Assembly: GCA_963741525.1 (NCBI GenBank)
Contig: CAVUIW010000016.1
Span: 62,001 to 126,000 of the forward strand
Source of the DNA: JANNSX01 sp963741525
Lineage (GTDB): Bacteria; Pseudomonadota; Alphaproteobacteria; Rhizobiales; Hyphomicrobiaceae
Direction: 5' to 3'
DNA length: 64,000 nucleotides
The notes under the pieces were generated by a model, which was given only the letters and a program-made list of their open reading frames with translations, was not told the origin of the DNA and did not search any database. The position numbers were made by a program, and so were the translations under genes. Positions 62,770-64,000 of the stretch are shown here, one piece after another (the first letter of the stretch is position 1; every line of letters begins with the position of its first letter).

Positions 62770-63177
62770 TCAGCGCTTGACCAGCGCGTTGCGGATCTCT
62801 TCGAGGAGGACTTCCGAGCGCGGCGGAGCCGGAGGCGGGGCCGCGGCCTGCTGCTTGGCGACCATGCTCTTGGCCTTGTTGACGGCCTTCACCAACATGA
62901 ACACCGCCCAGGCAATGACCAGGAACGAGAAGACGTTGTTGAGGAACTTGCCGATCCCGATCTGATTGGGCACACCCTTCGCGTCCACGCCGCCGAGCGG
63001 GATAGCGATGCTCGAGAAGTCGACGCCGCCGAGCATTTGCCCGATCGGCGGCATGATGATGTCCGAGACCAGCGAGGTGATCACGGTGCCGAAGGCAGCG
63101 CCCATGATGATACCGATGGCCATGTCGATCATGTTGCCCTTGATGGCAAACTCACGAAATTCAGATAGGATTCCCAT
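62770..63177 (-). CDS. mscL: Large-conductance mechanosensitive channel
   Basis: This 135-residue protein forms a homopentameric inner-membrane pore that opens on osmotic downshock. It has the N-terminal amphipathic helix (SEFREFAIKGNMIDMAIG), TM1 (IIMGAAFGTVITSLVSDIIMP), a periplasmic loop, TM2 (NVFSFLVIAWAVFMLVKAVN), and a cytoplasmic helix with a Pro-rich linker (APPPAPPRSEVLLEEIRN). GGGGA 5-6 nt before the ATG at 63177 fixes the start; upstream in-frame sequence is not conserved. Confidence 0.96.
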   Translation of the reverse strand: MGILSEFREFAIKGNMIDMAIGIIMGAAFGTVITSLVSDIIMPPIGQMLGGVDFSSIAIPLGGVDAKGVPNQIGIGKFLNNVFSFLVIAWAVFMLVKAVNKAKSMVAKQQAAAPPPAPPRSEVLLEEIRNALVKR

Positions 63178-63498
63178 AGCTTTCCCCTTGTCCCAATGCG
63201 CGCGCATGCGCCAGACGTTCGCTCGAGCATCCCTCATGGCCAGCGGCGCGACGCCGGTTTGGCCTCTTCCGGACACGGAGCGAATCGCACCGGGATCGTA
63301 GGCCAGCCTGCCTGGTGCTTCAAAGGCTTGAATTGACCGGTTGAGGCTTCAATCGCAATCGAGGTAAATGGCCGGGCGTAGCCTACGCAGTGGCAGCGGT
63401 CCTACATTGCCGGACGACGCCGCCGTCCGACCACATTCCCGGCCGATGCAAAGCCGGCCTGACCGATCGCCCGCCGAGCCGTCTCAAGGGAGCCTGCC
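63178..63498. other. Intergenic region between mscL and the DUF4212 gene
   Basis: This 321-bp gap separates divergent genes and must hold both promoters. I see no clear boxes or repeats in it. Confidence 0.5.
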
Positions 63499-63753
63499 GT
63501 GAAACGAAAGACCCATCGCCGCCCCTACTGGCGCGAGACCAAGCGACTCGCCGTCCTGACCTTGGGTCTCACGGCCCTCGCCGTACTCCTCGGCCTGATC
63601 GGACCCAGATTCGGCGGCACGTTGTTGGGCATGCCGCTCGGCTACTTCCTCGCTCTTCATGGCAGCCTCGTCATTTGCCTCGTCGCCGTCGCCCGGTTCG
63701 CCGTTCGCCAGGACGAAATCGATCAGTGGCACGGCGCCCAGGAGGACATCTGA
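63499..63753 (+). CDS. DUF4212 protein, small subunit of a sodium/solute symporter
   Basis: This 84-residue protein has two hydrophobic helices (LAVLTLGLTALAVLLGLIG and MPLGYFLALHGSLVICLVAVARF), with YWRETKRL at the start and RQDEIDQWHG at the end, the pattern of DUF4212. These are encoded right before a large SSS-family subunit in acetate- or similar organic-acid uptake systems. GTG start with AAGGGA 8 nt upstream. The large subunit follows 2 bp later. Confidence 0.9.
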   Translation: MKRKTHRRPYWRETKRLAVLTLGLTALAVLLGLIGPRFGGTLLGMPLGYFLALHGSLVICLVAVARFAVRQDEIDQWHGAQEDI

Positions 63754-63755
63754 CG

Positions 63756-64000
63756 ATGGCCCTGATCCCAGAGCCAGGGCAACCTCAGTCCGCGCCTTGG
63801 CAGCCATCTGTCGATCGTCACCATGCTGTTCGTGGCGGTGTTCCTGCTGTCGCTCACTTTCGATCAGCTCGGAACGAGCCCTTCGGTGCTGCGCATCGCC
63901 ATGATCGCCGGCCCCGCACTCATCATCGCCGGAATCGGCATTTTGACATTCTCCCGCAGCGACTGGACTTACCGGACCGCCGACCGGCGGGTGCCGGGCG
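63756..64000 (+). CDS. SSS-family solute symporter large subunit, 5' part (frame break near start)
   Basis: The ATG at 63756 opens MALIPEPG; the frame then needs a one-base correction near 63779-63785 to continue NLSPRLGSHLSIVTMLFVAVF, a first helix, a second helix (IAMIAGPALIIAGIGILTF) and TADRRVPG, the A-G/D-RRVP motif that begins the SSS core. This is the expected partner of the DUF4212 subunit (VC_2705-type). The gene runs off the window. If there is no error, translation would have to start inside this sequence. Confidence 0.65.
   Translation, partial: MALIPEPGQPQSAPWQPSVDRHHAVRGGVPAVAHFRSARNEPFGAAHRHDRRPRTHHRRNRHFDILPQRLDLPDRRPAGAG

Overview
This 64 kb window is chromosomal DNA from a GC-rich alphaproteobacterium, most likely of the order Hyphomicrobiales (Rhizobiales). 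The evidence is gene content and order: thrB-rnhA; a purN/purM-DUF2066-pgsA-like-AI-2E permease-hdaA-ppk-ppx-rnd neighbourhood; a pheA-kdsB-cycM block; a YejABEF-type ABC operon; and a complete flp/cpa (tad) pilus operon. I saw no tRNA, rRNA, CRISPR array or intact insertion sequence.

Layout. 0-6 kb: thrB end, rnhA, a YcaD-like MFS permease, rnd, a small membrane protein and two SDR proteins. 6-12.4 kb (minus strand): pgsA-like, AI-2E permease and hdaA in one overlapping operon, then ppk-ppx, with a candidate Pho box before ppk. 12.4-17.3 kb: a lower-GC insertion carrying a large RTX protein with an HExxH zinc motif and a Cys-rich membrane-anchored companion. 17.4-20.6 kb: DUF2066 protein, divergent purM-purN. 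20.7-30 kb: accessory region with a DUF2867 protein, TetR + double-GNAT pair, cytochrome P450, RelE/ParE-type toxin-antitoxin, an EamA transporter, an arginase-family hydrolase resembling guanidine hydrolase, gene remnants and most of the palindromic repeats. 30-36.9 kb: a catabolic cluster (xylose-dehydrogenase-like SDR, TMADH-like iron-sulfur flavoprotein, IlvD/Edd dehydratase, ICL/PEP-mutase-like protein, another SDR). 36.9-39.3 kb: pheA, kdsB, cycM. 39.5-48.2 kb: two yejA-like binding proteins, yejB, yejE, yejF, then a GhrA-like reductase. 48.2-51.2 kb: NlpC/P60 hydrolase, M17 aminopeptidase, GST. 51.3-62.1 kb: tadD and the Flp pilus operon (two Flp pilins, cpaA-F, tadB, tadC). 62.3-64 kb: a group II intron remnant, mscL, and the start of a DUF4212/SSS symporter pair.

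Two points stand out. First, three loci (2.55, 23.27 and 27.53 kb) carry a roughly 166-bp two-hairpin element. Its outer CTAGTG-type arms are conserved, the two hairpins are 14 nt apart, and the inner stems differ between loci but resemble each other within a locus. I do not recognise this element. Second, at least seven otherwise well-conserved genes contain one or two single-base indels, nearly all one-base insertions. Sequencing error is a likelier cause than mass pseudogenisation, so these genes are annotated as single, frame-interrupted features.
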